Shown here: piece after piece, positions 9,080 through 19,372 of the stretch
Layout of the letters: the number at the start of each line of letters is the position of its first letter
How positions within the stretch are numbered: position 1 is the stretch's first letter
Source: Nitrosomonas marina
GTDB taxonomy: Bacteria > Pseudomonadota > Gammaproteobacteria > Burkholderiales > Nitrosomonadaceae
Assembly (NCBI RefSeq): GCF_900110145.1
Contig: NZ_FOCP01000013.1
Coordinates: forward strand, 31,667 to 95,666
DNA: 64,000 nucleotides
Direction: 5' to 3'
Notes under the pieces: generated by a model
Databases searched by the model: none
The model's input: only the letters and a program-made list of their open reading frames with translations
What the model was told of the DNA's origin: nothing
Translations under genes and position numbers: made by a program

Positions 9080-9763
9080 TTATTTGATTGACAGATCAGC
9101 TGAAATTACGGCAAACACCTGTTCGAACATTTCGGCTGTCAGACGCTTTGTCTGGGTATTGTAGCGGCTGCAATGATAACTGTCATAGAGTTTGATTGTA
9201 TTTGCTTTTCCGCATGGCAGTTTGTGTGCGGCCCCATGGGAAAACGGATAATCTTTCTGACGCAGGCCCAGACACTGTAATACGGATCGGTGCGCGATCG
9301 CGCCCAACGCCAGCACGATGTGCCCGCCTTGGTCTCTGAATTCGTCCAGCTCAATTTTCAGATAATGTCCACACTGCCGAATTTCATCCGGATTAGGCTT
9401 GTTTTGCGGTGGCAGGCATTTAACCGCGTTCGTGATCCGGCAATTAATCAATTGCAAATCGTCTTGCAGTGAAATTGATTCATTCCGGCTGGCCAGCCCG
9501 AATTTATACAATGTCTGGTACAGCAGAATGCCTGCATAGTCCCCGGTAAAGGGTCGTCCCGTACGGTTGGCACCATGCATGCCGGGCGCCAGCCCGACTA
9601 TCAGCAACTGTGCCCGGACATCACCAAATGCGCTGACCGGGCGCGCGTGATATTCGGGGTAACGTTCCTTTACCGTATCAAGAAATGTTGCTAGCCTTGC
9701 GCATTGTCTGCAATCGGCAGGCTCAAAAGGATAACCCGCTTTTATAGTAGAATGTATAGTCAT
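9080..9763 (-). CDS. Uracil-DNA glycosylase, family 5 (UdgB-like)
   Basis: A base-excision repair enzyme that removes uracil and related deaminated bases. Motif 1 reads GLAPGMHGANRTGRPFTGD, diagnostic of the UDGb branch. Motif 3 near the C terminus reads YHCSRYNTQTKRLT, where family members usually have HPS, so His-Cys replaces His-Pro. Cysteines in CRQC near residue 18 and in INCRITNAVKC in the middle fit an iron-sulfur cluster. The length of about 227 residues is typical. The ATG at 9763 directly follows an in-frame GTG at 9766. It is divergent from tamA, with about 120 nt between. Confidence 0.88.
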   Translation of the reverse strand: MTIHSTIKAGYPFEPADCRQCARLATFLDTVKERYPEYHARPVSAFGDVRAQLLIVGLAPGMHGANRTGRPFTGDYAGILLYQTLYKFGLASRNESISLQDDLQLINCRITNAVKCLPPQNKPNPDEIRQCGHYLKIELDEFRDQGGHIVLALGAIAHRSVLQCLGLRQKDYPFSHGAAHKLPCGKANTIKLYDSYHCSRYNTQTKRLTAEMFEQVFAVISADLSIK

Positions 9764-9884
9764 CACATTAAAAACAACGATGAATTATTAACAGCACCAG
9801 TACCCTGATTTTCCTAAATGCATATCGCCATTGCCGAATATTTAAATGCATCCTGAATACGGTGCTATGCAGGATACCCTATCG

Positions 9885-11660
9885 ATGCTCAGAAAACGGC
9901 TTGTAATTAATCTATACGCGCTTTGCTTCAGCATGCTTGCAGTCTCCAGCAACCCGATTTTAGCGGAAACGGCGTTGATACCCAACATTACCGGTCCAGC
10001 CAAGTTCGCACGGATTTCCGCACCCGACGATGTGCAGAAGTTTCTCCAGGAGCACATAAAACTTCCTGAAGAGCCCTTCGCCAATAATATGGCGCAACGG
10101 ACCTTTCTTCGTCGCACCAAACATGAAATCATAGAATTGCTCGCGACACAGGGATATTTCTCGCCCGCTGTCACTTTTGACAAGCGTATTTCAAATAAGG
10201 TCGAAATTCCTGTGATTGTTATCGACCCGGGACCAATGGCAAATATCCGGTCTGTCGAGATTAAATTCCAGGGCAGTATCGTTGATGATGAATCACAGCA
10301 GGACGAAATCAAAAAATGGCGAAAAGCCTGGCCGCTTAAAGTGGGCAGACCTTTTCTCTCAGCAGAGTGGGAAGAAGCCAAGTCGGTATTGCTATCACAA
10401 GTTTCCTACAAAAAATTTGCTGCCGCCAGAATTGTGAAAAGCGAAGCGGTTGTGGACAAAGAGAACGCGCAGGTGTCACTGCATGTCGTTATCGATTCCG
10501 GCCCGGTTTTTTACTTTGGCGAATTGAAGATCGATGGATTGGACCGTTACGATTCGGGAATGATCGAAAATCACCGACCATTTCGTACAGGGGAACCCTA
10601 TAGCAAAGAACTGATGCACAGATTCCAGATTGCCCTGCAAAATATCCCGCACTTTGGCAACGTATCGGTCAGCATTGATCCAGATGTATCGAAACATAAC
10701 GCCAGCCCGGTTTACGTAACTGTAACCGAAACAAAATCCCAGCGTATCGCTGTAGGTGGTGGTTACAGCTCGAACAATGGTGCCCGTGCTGAAGTCAACT
10801 ACAGCAACCACAATTTCCTTGACCGTGCTTGGAATTTCAGTACATTGTTACGACTGGAGCAAAAGCGCCAGACATTTTTTTCCGGTGTAAACACATTGCC
10901 CAATGAAAACAACATTTATTATGCTCTGGGTGCCACCCTGCAAAGAACCGATATCGAGGACCTGGTAACTGTCAGGCAACGTGTAGATGCCGCACGCATT
11001 TACCAGACATACAATACGCAGTGGCAATATTCGCTGAACTGGCAAAGAGAGGAAAAACGTCCCGACGGCGCGATCAATCAGACTGTTGAAGCGTTAGCGT
11101 TCGACTGGCGCTACCGCTATCACCTTGTCGATGATCCGGTCAATATCCGCCGAGGCAACGTTTCCGAACTTAGAGTAGGCGGTGGTCTCGATTCTGTTTT
11201 TTCCGATCAGGATTTTCTGCGGCTATATGGACGGCAGCAAAACTGGTGGCCGGTAGGTAAACGGGACGTGTTTTATTTACGCGGCGAAGCAGGCTATACT
11301 CTGGCGCCATCACGCTTTGGCATTCCGCAGGAGTATCTGTTTCGCGCTGGTGGCATTCAGTCGGTCAGGGGTTATGATTTTCTGAGCATCGGGGTGCGCG
11401 AAGGGAATGCCATTGTCGGTGGCCGTGTTCTCGCAACCGGCACCGCTGAATACACTCACTGGTTTATGCGCAACTGGGGAGCGGCTGCTTTTGTCGATGC
11501 CGGCAGCGCGGCTGATACGATCGAAGACATGGATTTATTTCTCGGTTACGGCGCCGGTGTGCGCTGGCGCAGTCCGGCGGGACCGCTCGCGCTCGACCTG
11601 GCCAGAGGCCACAAAACCGGCACATTCCGGGTTCATTTCTCAATGGTTGTCAATTTCTGA
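9885..11660 (+). CDS. tamA: Translocation and assembly module outer-membrane protein TamA
   Basis: TamA is an Omp85-family outer-membrane protein that, with TamB, helps insert beta-barrel proteins such as autotransporters and supports envelope lipid transport. A signal peptide (MLRKRLVINLYALCFSMLAV) starts at the ATG at 9885, with AGGA 10 nt upstream; longer starts at 9846 or 9867 would place extra residues before it. Three POTRA-type domains follow over roughly residues 40-270. The C-terminal barrel carries the surface-antigen motif with FRAGGIQSVRGYD, and the last residue is Phe (SMVVNF), as expected for an outer-membrane barrel. The stop overlaps the tamB start by 1 nt. Confidence 0.93.
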   Translation: MLRKRLVINLYALCFSMLAVSSNPILAETALIPNITGPAKFARISAPDDVQKFLQEHIKLPEEPFANNMAQRTFLRRTKHEIIELLATQGYFSPAVTFDKRISNKVEIPVIVIDPGPMANIRSVEIKFQGSIVDDESQQDEIKKWRKAWPLKVGRPFLSAEWEEAKSVLLSQVSYKKFAAARIVKSEAVVDKENAQVSLHVVIDSGPVFYFGELKIDGLDRYDSGMIENHRPFRTGEPYSKELMHRFQIALQNIPHFGNVSVSIDPDVSKHNASPVYVTVTETKSQRIAVGGGYSSNNGARAEVNYSNHNFLDRAWNFSTLLRLEQKRQTFFSGVNTLPNENNIYYALGATLQRTDIEDLVTVRQRVDAARIYQTYNTQWQYSLNWQREEKRPDGAINQTVEALAFDWRYRYHLVDDPVNIRRGNVSELRVGGGLDSVFSDQDFLRLYGRQQNWWPVGKRDVFYLRGEAGYTLAPSRFGIPQEYLFRAGGIQSVRGYDFLSIGVREGNAIVGGRVLATGTAEYTHWFMRNWGAAAFVDAGSAADTIEDMDLFLGYGAGVRWRSPAGPLALDLARGHKTGTFRVHFSMVVNF

Positions 11661-14600
11661 TGAAACATCATAGCAATCACTCAGCGCAACCCGGCATCAA
11701 AGGCATCCGCGGCGGTTTTCGTCTTAATTTGCTGATCATTGCGCTATCCGGCTTGCTGGCTGCGCTGGCTGGCTCCGGTTACTGGATATTAAACACCGCC
11801 AGCGGCTTTCAATGGCTGCTGTCAACTGCCTCGCGCATGAGTGGCGGTGCGCTGGAAGTCGAGGATATTGGCGGTACTTTCAGCGATATGCAGATCGGCA
11901 GGCTGCAATATCACGATGAGACTCTAAAACTCGCCATACAGCAGTTCAAACTCGACTGGTCGCCGGGCCGGCTGGTTACCGGCGAACTGTTCGTGCGCGC
12001 CATCGACGCCCAGCGGATTGATGTACATACCGTACCGTCCTCGGAAGAAAATACGAAAGCAGCGACATTGCCCGCTGATCTGTCATCACCCATTGATATC
12101 TTGATACAGGTTATTTCAGTGGACGAGATACACCTGTATTCACACGATGACATTTTAACCGGTCAGCAACGGCAACCCGACCTCTCAATAACCGGTCTGT
12201 CCCTGCAGCTGGATAGTAATGCTCAGCGACATCGGTTGACTCATTTATCGCTTAATAATTCAGAATTTGGCGCACTCAATGCATCCGGTCACATATTGAC
12301 GACGCATCCGTTTAATCTGAAATCGAGTATTCGATTGGACGATGCAGCAAGCCGGGGTGTTACACACGCGGCCCTGTCCGGTTCGCTGGAGCTGCTGGAT
12401 ATAAAACTCGCTCACCAGAACGCAGCGACGCGAGGAGCCGCCGCCATTCGACTAGAGCCGTTCGCTCAAAGTGCTACCGACATGCTGAAATCATTGCATG
12501 TCTCCGTCACCGGATTCAATCCTGCCGATTTTCTCTCTGACGAATCAGGGATTCCCGGTGCAAATCTGGCGCTACAGGCAGTTATAAAACAAAACGGCGA
12601 CGACCGGCTCGTCGGTCGCATGGCATTGCAGAACAGCACAGCTGCCCCGCTGAATGAAAACGGTCTGCCGCTCAATGGTCTTTCTGCGGCGATATTACTT
12701 ACCGAAGACACATTCAAACTGGGCAACCTGCAAATACTGCTTTCTGACCAGGGCCAGATTTCGGGTAACATGGAATGGCATATTGATCGATCGACTGGCC
12801 AGGCCATACTCAATATCAGCAATCTGGATCCTGCCGCAATCGATACACAGCTGCAACCGGCCACAATCGGCGGCACGGTGCAATTTATGGGCGATGCGGA
12901 TTCACAGCGTGTCGCCATCAGTTTAAACGACGAACAGAGTTTGAACCTGAATGCATCCGTCGTGCACGCCGCCAGCCGAATTGAGCTGGAGCAACTTGAT
13001 CTGCGTCACGGTCAATCCCGTCTGACCGGCAATGGCGAATTGAACCTCGGTAATGGCGATACCGACGATGACGCACAGGAATTCCAGTTCACCGGCCAGC
13101 TCAGTCAGTTCAACATTGCCGATTTCGTACAGGGCGTCGAATCCAACCTTAATACCCGACTTGATATCACGGGCAGCCTGTCCCCCGAATTGTCAGCCGT
13201 ACTCGATTATCAATTTGAAAAAAGCCATCTGAATCATCAACCAGTTACCGGCACCGGAAAGATCGCATTTGAAGCACCGTTTTTTCTCGACAGCAAAACC
13301 GACTTTCAAATCGGCTCAAACCAGGTCAGCGTCCATGGAAAATTTGGCAGGCCCGGCGACGCGCTGGTACTGCGAATTACCGCGCCCGCACTTGCACAGA
13401 CCGGACTCGGACTATCGGGTTCTCTCGAAGCACAGGTCGACTTGAGAGACACGGTGGATTCGCCTGCGTTTGATTTCAATTTAGACAGCCAGGCGCTTGC
13501 GTTATCCGAAAATTTTTCGATCGGCAACCTTATTGCCGAAGGCTACCTTCATTCAGAAACGCTTTCGCTTACGCTCAAAGCCGATGAATTGCAAACAGAT
13601 GGCGAAACGCAACTCAGGCAGTTCGATCTAAAAATCGCCGGAAAAAAATCGGCGCATACCCTGCAGACCCGTTTACGCGTCAACGATGAAACCACAGTTG
13701 TTTTACACGCCGATGGCGGCCTGACCGGACTTGACAAACCGAATACGCCACCTGTCTGGCAGGGCCGGTTAACCGAGTTGTCAGTCACCGGACAGGTGCC
13801 TGTCGCGCTGCAGTCGCCAGCCCCGCTTACACTTAGCAGCGAACGTGTTGACTTTCGCAATGCACGCATGAACATAGCAGGTGGTCAGGCCAGCATCAAC
13901 CGGATTTTATGGTCGCCACAACAGTGGCAAAGTGATGGTTATTTTTCCGGTGTAAAAATACATCCCGACAGCGATGTAATTCCTGGCGAGGATTTGCTTC
14001 ATCTGGGCGGCAAATGGCATATTGAGGCGCCGGCTTCGCTGGCCCGACTTTCTGGCGAAATTGAAATTACACGAGAAAAAGGCGACTGGTATCTGCCCGG
14101 AGAATTGCCGCAGGCCGTCGAATTGCAAACTTTGACAATGAAGGCCAGTGCACGCAACGGCGCACTGGCCGCTCATTTTGATTTAAGCAGTGCGTTGATC
14201 GGCAATATCAATGCGCGGCTGGAGTTACCAGCACTGCAAGCCGCAAATGGTGAGTTGCTGCCGCCCGACACCCGGCTGGATGGCGAGGTGAATCTGGCAG
14301 TGCCCGATCTGTCCTGGCTGGATCAACTGACCGACACTGCTCTTCAGGCTGGCGGCGCGGTCAAACTCCAGACCAGCATCGCTGGCACGCTCGACAAACC
14401 AATGCTACAAGGCGATATCCGCGGCGAACAGCTGATGATCGCATTACTTGATCTCGGTCTGAATTTACATCAGGGTGAACTCAAGGCACGTTTTGATGAA
14501 TCTGTACTGCATATTGATCAATTGAGTTTTGTATCGCCCTATCAGTCACCGCCCAAGGACCGCTTGCTAAAAAAACTGAAACTGGAAAACAAGCCTGGTT

Positions 14601-15667
14601 CAATAACCGTCAATGGTTCATTGGGTTTCATCGACAATACCCACGACCTGACTGTCACACTTGATCAACTTTACCTTATAAATCCGCCACATTACTGGAT
14701 TGCTGTTTCTGGCCAAAATACCGCACAGTTCATCGATGACGTACTGGATTTCAAAGGCGAAATTACCGCTGATGCCGGCCTGCTGACGCAACCACCTGCG
14801 TCACGGCCGCAACTGGCTGATGACATTGTCGTAATCGAAGTTAGCGAAATTGAACAAAATGAATCCGAAACCGATGAACAAGAAACAATCGTCAATCTGC
14901 ATGTTACGCTCGATCTCGGCAAACAGTTTTTTTTGCGCGTCGCCGGACTCGAAGGTCGTCTCGACGGCAATCTACAATTACACAATGACGAAAATGATAC
15001 ACTCAGTGCCGTCGGATCAATCGCCACTCGATCAGCTACCTATACCGCCTACGGCCAGGATCTCACCGTCACGCGCGGTATTGTGAATTTCCATGGCCCT
15101 TTGGACGATCCCGGTCTGAATATTCTGGCGATTCGCAAGGGCCTGGAAGTCGAGGCCGGCGTCGAAGTCGCCGGTTCGGTGCGGCATCCAAAAATCAAAC
15201 TGGTTTCGACTCCGCATGTACCTGACACCGAAAAACTGTCCTGGATCGTGCTGGGCCGCGCGCCCGATGTCAGCGGTCTGGATACCTCCCTGCTTATTAC
15301 TGCTGCCAGCGCAATCCTTGGTGGTGGATCGAACGGTATCACCAGCAAGCTAAGCGACATGTTCGGTGTCGATGAAATCTCTTTCAGACAAGGCAGTACA
15401 ACGGGCAGCACCCAGGCCGGCACACCCAGTACCAGCAACCTGTTCTCCAATCCGACCAGTCTTGCCAGCACTACCCTGGGCGGCCAGATCGGCACAGTTG
15501 GCAAACGCCTCTCTTCGCGTGCGTACTTAAGCTACGAGCGCGGCATTACCGCCACCACCGCGGGCATCACCAAGCTCACTTACAACCTGACGCCCAAAAT
15601 TACCGTCGTCACGCAGGCCGGCGAAGACAGTGCTGTCGATTTATTTTATACGTTCAGATTTGATTAA
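11660..15667 (+). CDS. tamB: Translocation and assembly module inner-membrane protein TamB
   Basis: A 1335-residue AsmA-like protein with one N-terminal membrane anchor (LLIIALSGLLAALAGSGYWI) and a very long, repetitive beta-rich periplasmic body, the predicted groove that spans the periplasm. The C-terminal DUF490 domain is recognisable in DPGLNILAIRKG, VAGSVRHPKIKLVS and KLSWIVLGRAP, and it ends with FYTFRFD. TamB works with TamA in outer-membrane biogenesis and is one of the bridge proteins thought to carry phospholipids. The TGATG overlap with tamA indicates translational coupling. The size is typical of betaproteobacterial TamB. Confidence 0.93.
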   Translation: MKHHSNHSAQPGIKGIRGGFRLNLLIIALSGLLAALAGSGYWILNTASGFQWLLSTASRMSGGALEVEDIGGTFSDMQIGRLQYHDETLKLAIQQFKLDWSPGRLVTGELFVRAIDAQRIDVHTVPSSEENTKAATLPADLSSPIDILIQVISVDEIHLYSHDDILTGQQRQPDLSITGLSLQLDSNAQRHRLTHLSLNNSEFGALNASGHILTTHPFNLKSSIRLDDAASRGVTHAALSGSLELLDIKLAHQNAATRGAAAIRLEPFAQSATDMLKSLHVSVTGFNPADFLSDESGIPGANLALQAVIKQNGDDRLVGRMALQNSTAAPLNENGLPLNGLSAAILLTEDTFKLGNLQILLSDQGQISGNMEWHIDRSTGQAILNISNLDPAAIDTQLQPATIGGTVQFMGDADSQRVAISLNDEQSLNLNASVVHAASRIELEQLDLRHGQSRLTGNGELNLGNGDTDDDAQEFQFTGQLSQFNIADFVQGVESNLNTRLDITGSLSPELSAVLDYQFEKSHLNHQPVTGTGKIAFEAPFFLDSKTDFQIGSNQVSVHGKFGRPGDALVLRITAPALAQTGLGLSGSLEAQVDLRDTVDSPAFDFNLDSQALALSENFSIGNLIAEGYLHSETLSLTLKADELQTDGETQLRQFDLKIAGKKSAHTLQTRLRVNDETTVVLHADGGLTGLDKPNTPPVWQGRLTELSVTGQVPVALQSPAPLTLSSERVDFRNARMNIAGGQASINRILWSPQQWQSDGYFSGVKIHPDSDVIPGEDLLHLGGKWHIEAPASLARLSGEIEITREKGDWYLPGELPQAVELQTLTMKASARNGALAAHFDLSSALIGNINARLELPALQAANGELLPPDTRLDGEVNLAVPDLSWLDQLTDTALQAGGAVKLQTSIAGTLDKPMLQGDIRGEQLMIALLDLGLNLHQGELKARFDESVLHIDQLSFVSPYQSPPKDRLLKKLKLENKPGSITVNGSLGFIDNTHDLTVTLDQLYLINPPHYWIAVSGQNTAQFIDDVLDFKGEITADAGLLTQPPASRPQLADDIVVIEVSEIEQNESETDEQETIVNLHVTLDLGKQFFLRVAGLEGRLDGNLQLHNDENDTLSAVGSIATRSATYTAYGQDLTVTRGIVNFHGPLDDPGLNILAIRKGLEVEAGVEVAGSVRHPKIKLVSTPHVPDTEKLSWIVLGRAPDVSGLDTSLLITAASAILGGGSNGITSKLSDMFGVDEISFRQGSTTGSTQAGTPSTSNLFSNPTSLASTTLGGQIGTVGKRLSSRAYLSYERGITATTAGITKLTYNLTPKITVVTQAGEDSAVDLFYTFRFD

Positions 15668-15688
15668 GCGTAGGAAAATCACCCATTA

Positions 15689-17251
15689 TTAATCGTGCAG
15701 ATCGTCTGCCAGCACCGCTCTGTCATGCGCCCATGCCCGCAGCTTGCCAATCCGTTCCGCCATCACCACAGACAGCGGGCGCGTGCGTTCGAGCTCATGC
15801 AGTATATCTGCAGAGGTCAGCGCACAATCACCGTTGCGCGCCGCCGCTTCAAAAACAGCAGCAATCACTGCCTGCTCAATTTCAGCGCCTGAAAAACTGC
15901 TGGCATTTGCGGCCAGTTCAGCCAGATCGAAATTCGCCGGATCTAAACCCCGTTTCTTTAAATGAATGGCAAAAATCTGCTCGCGTGCCGCAGTATTTGG
16001 AAAATCGACGAAAAATATTTCATCAAAACGCCCTTTGCGAATAAGTTCGGGTGGGAGTGTCGAAATATCGTTTGCTGTTGCCACGAGGAATACCGGTTTT
16101 GCCGCATTACTGCGTTCGGACAGCCAGGTCAGAAATGTGCCCAGTATGCGGCGCGATACACCACCGTCCTGTTCGCCCCCGTTTCCACCCAATCCTTTTT
16201 CAAGTTCATCAATCCATAGCACGCACGGCGCCATACCCTCTGCAGCAGCCAGCGCGGCGCGCATATTGCGTTCGCTTTCACCGTAAAATTTGTTATATAC
16301 CGCACCGAAATCCAGGCGCATTAATGGTATGTTCCATTCGCCAGCAATTGCGCGCGCGGCAAGGCTTTTGCCGCCACCCATGACGCCGAGCAATAAAATT
16401 CCCTTGGGCCGGTCAAGTGCTGCGGTTCTGGAATCCAGAAACGGTTTCTGACGCAGTGTCACCCAGTGCTTCATGCGTGCCAATCCGCCGATGGCGTCAA
16501 ACTTGAAGGACGATTCCTCGAAACCCAGCACGCCCTCTCCTCCCAATGCCCTGTGTTTGATAGCAAGAATGCGGCGAATATCCTCCTGATTAATCTCGCC
16601 ATCCGCACGCAGCGCCTGGCGCACCAGACGGCGCACATCCTCAAATTCAAGCCCGAGTAGATGCATGATCAGCAAGTCAACCGTACGACGGTCACCGCGT
16701 ACCTTGTCACCGTTTTGTGTGTGATACAGTTTCGCCTCGTTGAATACAATCGACCGGATATCGTCACGTGTCGGCAATTTCGGCTTGAAATGCCCCGCCA
16801 ACCGCAGCAGTTCCGAGGGTACATCTTCCAGCGTCGGGCTGACAAACACCAGTGTACGCGCACATTTTGCATGATCCATGGCGATTTCGCGCATCAGACG
16901 CACGGCTACGGCATCCTTGAATCCGGGATGCGCGTCGCACAAGACGTAAACGCCGTTCTGAGACGATTTATCGATATGCCTCAGGCAGTCAATCAATTCA
17001 TTTGTCTGATAAATGGCTTTGCCGTGATCGTCGTTTGAGCTGGCTGCAAACTGGCCGAGACCTCCACCGGTCCCGACAACCCGGCCAAGTCCGTCAACGA
17101 TGCTCCATCGCATCATTAATTGATTTTCCAGATTGGATGCCTGTGTCAGCAGTTTTAAAATACGCGGCTCTTCATGTGTCTCAATCAGGATCAGCGGCAC
17201 TCTGGCACGCAGCAAAGCTGAGAGTTCGTTGATTTCTGCGGGTTCGTTCAT
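15689..17251 (-). CDS. AAA+ ATPase, Ycf46-like
   Basis: A 520-residue cytoplasmic ATPase of the Ycf46 type. The N-terminal half (1-240) is a degenerate P-loop-like region starting PLILIETHEEPRIL. The AAA module has Walker A GVMGGGKS near residue 295, Walker B CVLWIDELEKG near 350, sensor 1 LVATAND near 400, the arginine finger region LIRKGRFDEIF, and a C-terminal lid with FSGAEIEQAVI. The family has been linked to photosynthetic carbon-uptake regulation in cyanobacteria, but its role in heterotrophs or nitrifiers is not settled. It is convergent with tamB and divergent from umuDC. Confidence 0.85.
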   Translation of the reverse strand: MNEPAEINELSALLRARVPLILIETHEEPRILKLLTQASNLENQLMMRWSIVDGLGRVVGTGGGLGQFAASSNDDHGKAIYQTNELIDCLRHIDKSSQNGVYVLCDAHPGFKDAVAVRLMREIAMDHAKCARTLVFVSPTLEDVPSELLRLAGHFKPKLPTRDDIRSIVFNEAKLYHTQNGDKVRGDRRTVDLLIMHLLGLEFEDVRRLVRQALRADGEINQEDIRRILAIKHRALGGEGVLGFEESSFKFDAIGGLARMKHWVTLRQKPFLDSRTAALDRPKGILLLGVMGGGKSLAARAIAGEWNIPLMRLDFGAVYNKFYGESERNMRAALAAAEGMAPCVLWIDELEKGLGGNGGEQDGGVSRRILGTFLTWLSERSNAAKPVFLVATANDISTLPPELIRKGRFDEIFFVDFPNTAAREQIFAIHLKKRGLDPANFDLAELAANASSFSGAEIEQAVIAAVFEAAARNGDCALTSADILHELERTRPLSVVMAERIGKLRAWAHDRAVLADDLHD

Positions 17252-17481
17252 CGTTATTTCATCGTAAAGTCAGTCATACTCATGCAACGACCCTGACCGG
17301 CAAAATCTTGAACGATTATGCAATCAGGCAGATTTTTAATAAGACAATCATCAGCCCGATGCAAACTTTTGTGCTGCTTGCTGCTCACTGGATTAACAAT
17401 AATCGACCAATAAAAATTTTTGACTGAAACAGATATTTCATTTAATCTTGATTTTTGTGTCATCAATCAAAATCAGCTATC

Positions 17482-18057
17482 ATGAAACAGTCAAACTGGG
17501 GTGGGCAACGCGCCGGCGCGGGCAGGAAACGTTCTGCGGAGCCGTCAGTCACCGTTCGCGTGCCTGTCAGCAGCAAAGAAACTGTTCTGCAATGGGTACG
17601 GCAACACAAGATGTCTACTGCATATATTCCCGCATGGATGGAAATTGCCCGGCTCGAACAGCAAGCCGTGCCACAGTCATTTCCGCGCATGAGTCATTCG
17701 GTACGCGCCGGTTTCCCTTCACCGGCAGATGATTATGTGGAAAAACGTATCGACCTCAACGAAGAATTGATTCAACACCGCGAGGCTACCTTTTTTCTGC
17801 GTGTCAGAGGGCATTCGATGATCGATGCCGGCATTGACGACGGCGACGAACTGATTGTCGACCGTGCCATTGCTCCCGAGCATAACCGTATTGTCGTCGC
17901 TGCTGTCGATGGCGAATTAACCGTCAAGCGTTTTTACCGGCGCAACGGTATTATCAAACTGATTGCGGAAAACCCGCAATATCCGGATATCGAATTCAAG
18001 AACGAGCAGGAAATGATGATATGGGGCGTGGTCACTCGAGTGATCAAATCTGTTTAG
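17482..18057 (+). CDS. umuD: UmuD-like self-cleaving protein with an N-terminal extension
   Basis: A LexA/UmuD-type S24 peptidase, the accessory subunit of DNA polymerase V. The cleavage site is Ala76-Gly77 (VRAGF), and the catalytic pair is Ser112 in GHSMI and Lys149 in TVKRF. At 191 residues it is about 50 longer than E. coli UmuD. The extra N terminus holds a basic glycine-rich arm, [12 protein letters not shown], then a helical region. The ATG at 17482 is chosen over a TTG at 17455. The stop is 2 nt before the umuC start, so the two are one operon. I find no CTGT-N8-ACAG LexA box in the 230-nt upstream region. The extension may bind DNA or a partner (inference). Confidence 0.9.
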   Translation: MKQSNWGGQRAGAGRKRSAEPSVTVRVPVSSKETVLQWVRQHKMSTAYIPAWMEIARLEQQAVPQSFPRMSHSVRAGFPSPADDYVEKRIDLNEELIQHREATFFLRVRGHSMIDAGIDDGDELIVDRAIAPEHNRIVVAAVDGELTVKRFYRRNGIIKLIAENPQYPDIEFKNEQEMMIWGVVTRVIKSV

Positions 18058-18059
18058 CC

Positions 18060-19334
18060 ATGTTTGCACTGATCGACGGCAATAATTTCTATGTGTCCTG
18101 CGAACGCGTATTCAATCCGTGCCTGATGGGAAGGCCCGTTATTGTATTATCCAATAATGACGGCTGCGCGGTCGCACGTTCCGAGGAAGCCAAGGCACTG
18201 GGTATCAAAATGGGCGTGCCCTGGTTTCAGGTGCAGTCGCTGGCGCGGAAACATGGTGTCATTGCACTATCGTCAAACTACACGCTATATGCCGATATGA
18301 GCAACCGCATGATGTCTCTCCTTGGGCAATTTGCGCCACAGGAAATCTATTCCATAGACGAATGCTTTCTGTATTTTAACGATTTTCAAATGGATCTGAC
18401 CGCCTATAGTCAAACAATTCGCCAGCGCATTAAACACTGGCTTGGCTTACCGGTCTGTATTGGCATCGGCCCGACCAAAACCCTGGCAAAACTTGCCAAC
18501 CATATCGCAAAAAAACAACCGCGCTGGCAGGGCGTCTGCAATCTGGGCACTTTGCCCGAAACAACACTCAACAACCTGCTGGCCGGCATTGAAGTCGGCG
18601 AAGTCTGGGGAATTGGTCGCCGCCTGCGGGAAAAGCTGCACCATCTGAATATTCGTACCGCCCTGGCGCTCAAATGTGCAGATGCTGATTTGATCGGCCG
18701 CATGTTTTCAATAACAGCAAAACGTACTGTCACGGAATTACGAGGCATGCCTGCATTACGGCTTGATGAAGTCGCACCAGCCAGGCAGCAAATCCTATGC
18801 AGCCGATCCTTCGGCATGCCTGTCACGCAATACAGCGAGCTTCAGGAAGCCGTAACCAGTTATATTACCAGGGCGGCAGAAAAACTGCGATGCCAGTCTT
18901 TGCTGGCACATGCCGTCCATGTGTATATTCATACAAATCCACACCGAAAAAGGGATGCGCAATACCGGCAGGGTATTACGGTCACATTAACGGAGTCCAG
19001 CTGTGATACGATCAAACTGACACGTGCAGGATTATGGGGACTGGCACGCATTTACCGGACGGGCTATCGTTATAACAAGGCCGGGATAATGCTGATGGAA
19101 CTCGTCCCTGCGGATGCCTTTCGGCAAACCGCATTGTTTGCCCATGACACAACCATGGCAGATAAAGCGCGAACACTCATGACAACACTTGACCTGGTCA
19201 ATCGGCGCATGGGAAAAGATACGCTCGCGCTGGCGGGTGCAGGCACCGTCAAAAACTGGCATATGAAACGAAACCACAAATCACCCTGTTATACGACCGA
19301 ATGGAAAGAGCTGGCAGAAGCACATTGTTGTTAA
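18060..19334 (+). CDS. umuC: DNA polymerase V catalytic subunit UmuC
   Basis: A Y-family translesion polymerase that copies damaged DNA with low fidelity, acting with UmuD' and RecA. The palm starts at once with [17 protein letters not shown], which carries the first metal Asp. [10 protein letters not shown] supplies the second acidic pair. A thumb helix-hairpin-helix ([18 protein letters not shown]) and a little-finger domain follow, ending in the UmuC-specific C-terminal domain. The length of 424 residues from the ATG at 18060 agrees with UmuC. The start lies 2 nt after the umuD stop; an upstream in-frame start at 18021 would overlap umuD and is unlikely. A short perfect hairpin overlaps the stop codon. 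Confidence 0.95.
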   Translation: MFALIDGNNFYVSCERVFNPCLMGRPVIVLSNNDGCAVARSEEAKALGIKMGVPWFQVQSLARKHGVIALSSNYTLYADMSNRMMSLLGQFAPQEIYSIDECFLYFNDFQMDLTAYSQTIRQRIKHWLGLPVCIGIGPTKTLAKLANHIAKKQPRWQGVCNLGTLPETTLNNLLAGIEVGEVWGIGRRLREKLHHLNIRTALALKCADADLIGRMFSITAKRTVTELRGMPALRLDEVAPARQQILCSRSFGMPVTQYSELQEAVTSYITRAAEKLRCQSLLAHAVHVYIHTNPHRKRDAQYRQGITVTLTESSCDTIKLTRAGLWGLARIYRTGYRYNKAGIMLMELVPADAFRQTALFAHDTTMADKARTLMTTLDLVNRRMGKDTLALAGAGTVKNWHMKRNHKSPCYTTEWKELAEAHCC

Positions 19335-19350
19335 GCGGTTTTCCGCTTAA
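19331..19350 (+). terminator. Perfect hairpin overlapping the umuC stop codon
   Basis: TTAAGCGG, a TTTT loop and CCGCTTAA form an 8-bp perfect stem. The umuC stop TAA (19332-19334) lies in its left arm. There is no strong T tract after it, so termination would be weak or partly Rho-assisted. It may insulate the symporter gene that starts 22 nt downstream. Confidence 0.45.
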
Positions 19351-19372
19351 AACCTGAAATGGTAAAACAATA

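Noticed and set aside
17254..17466. 70-codon minus-strand frame in the AAA ATPase/umuD gap
   Set aside because: No domain or ribosome-binding site, and it occupies the shared control region of divergent genes.
17252..17481. Search for a LexA box upstream of umuDC
   Set aside because: No CTGT-N8-ACAG pattern was found by eye; only the non-matching CTGAAACAG occurs.
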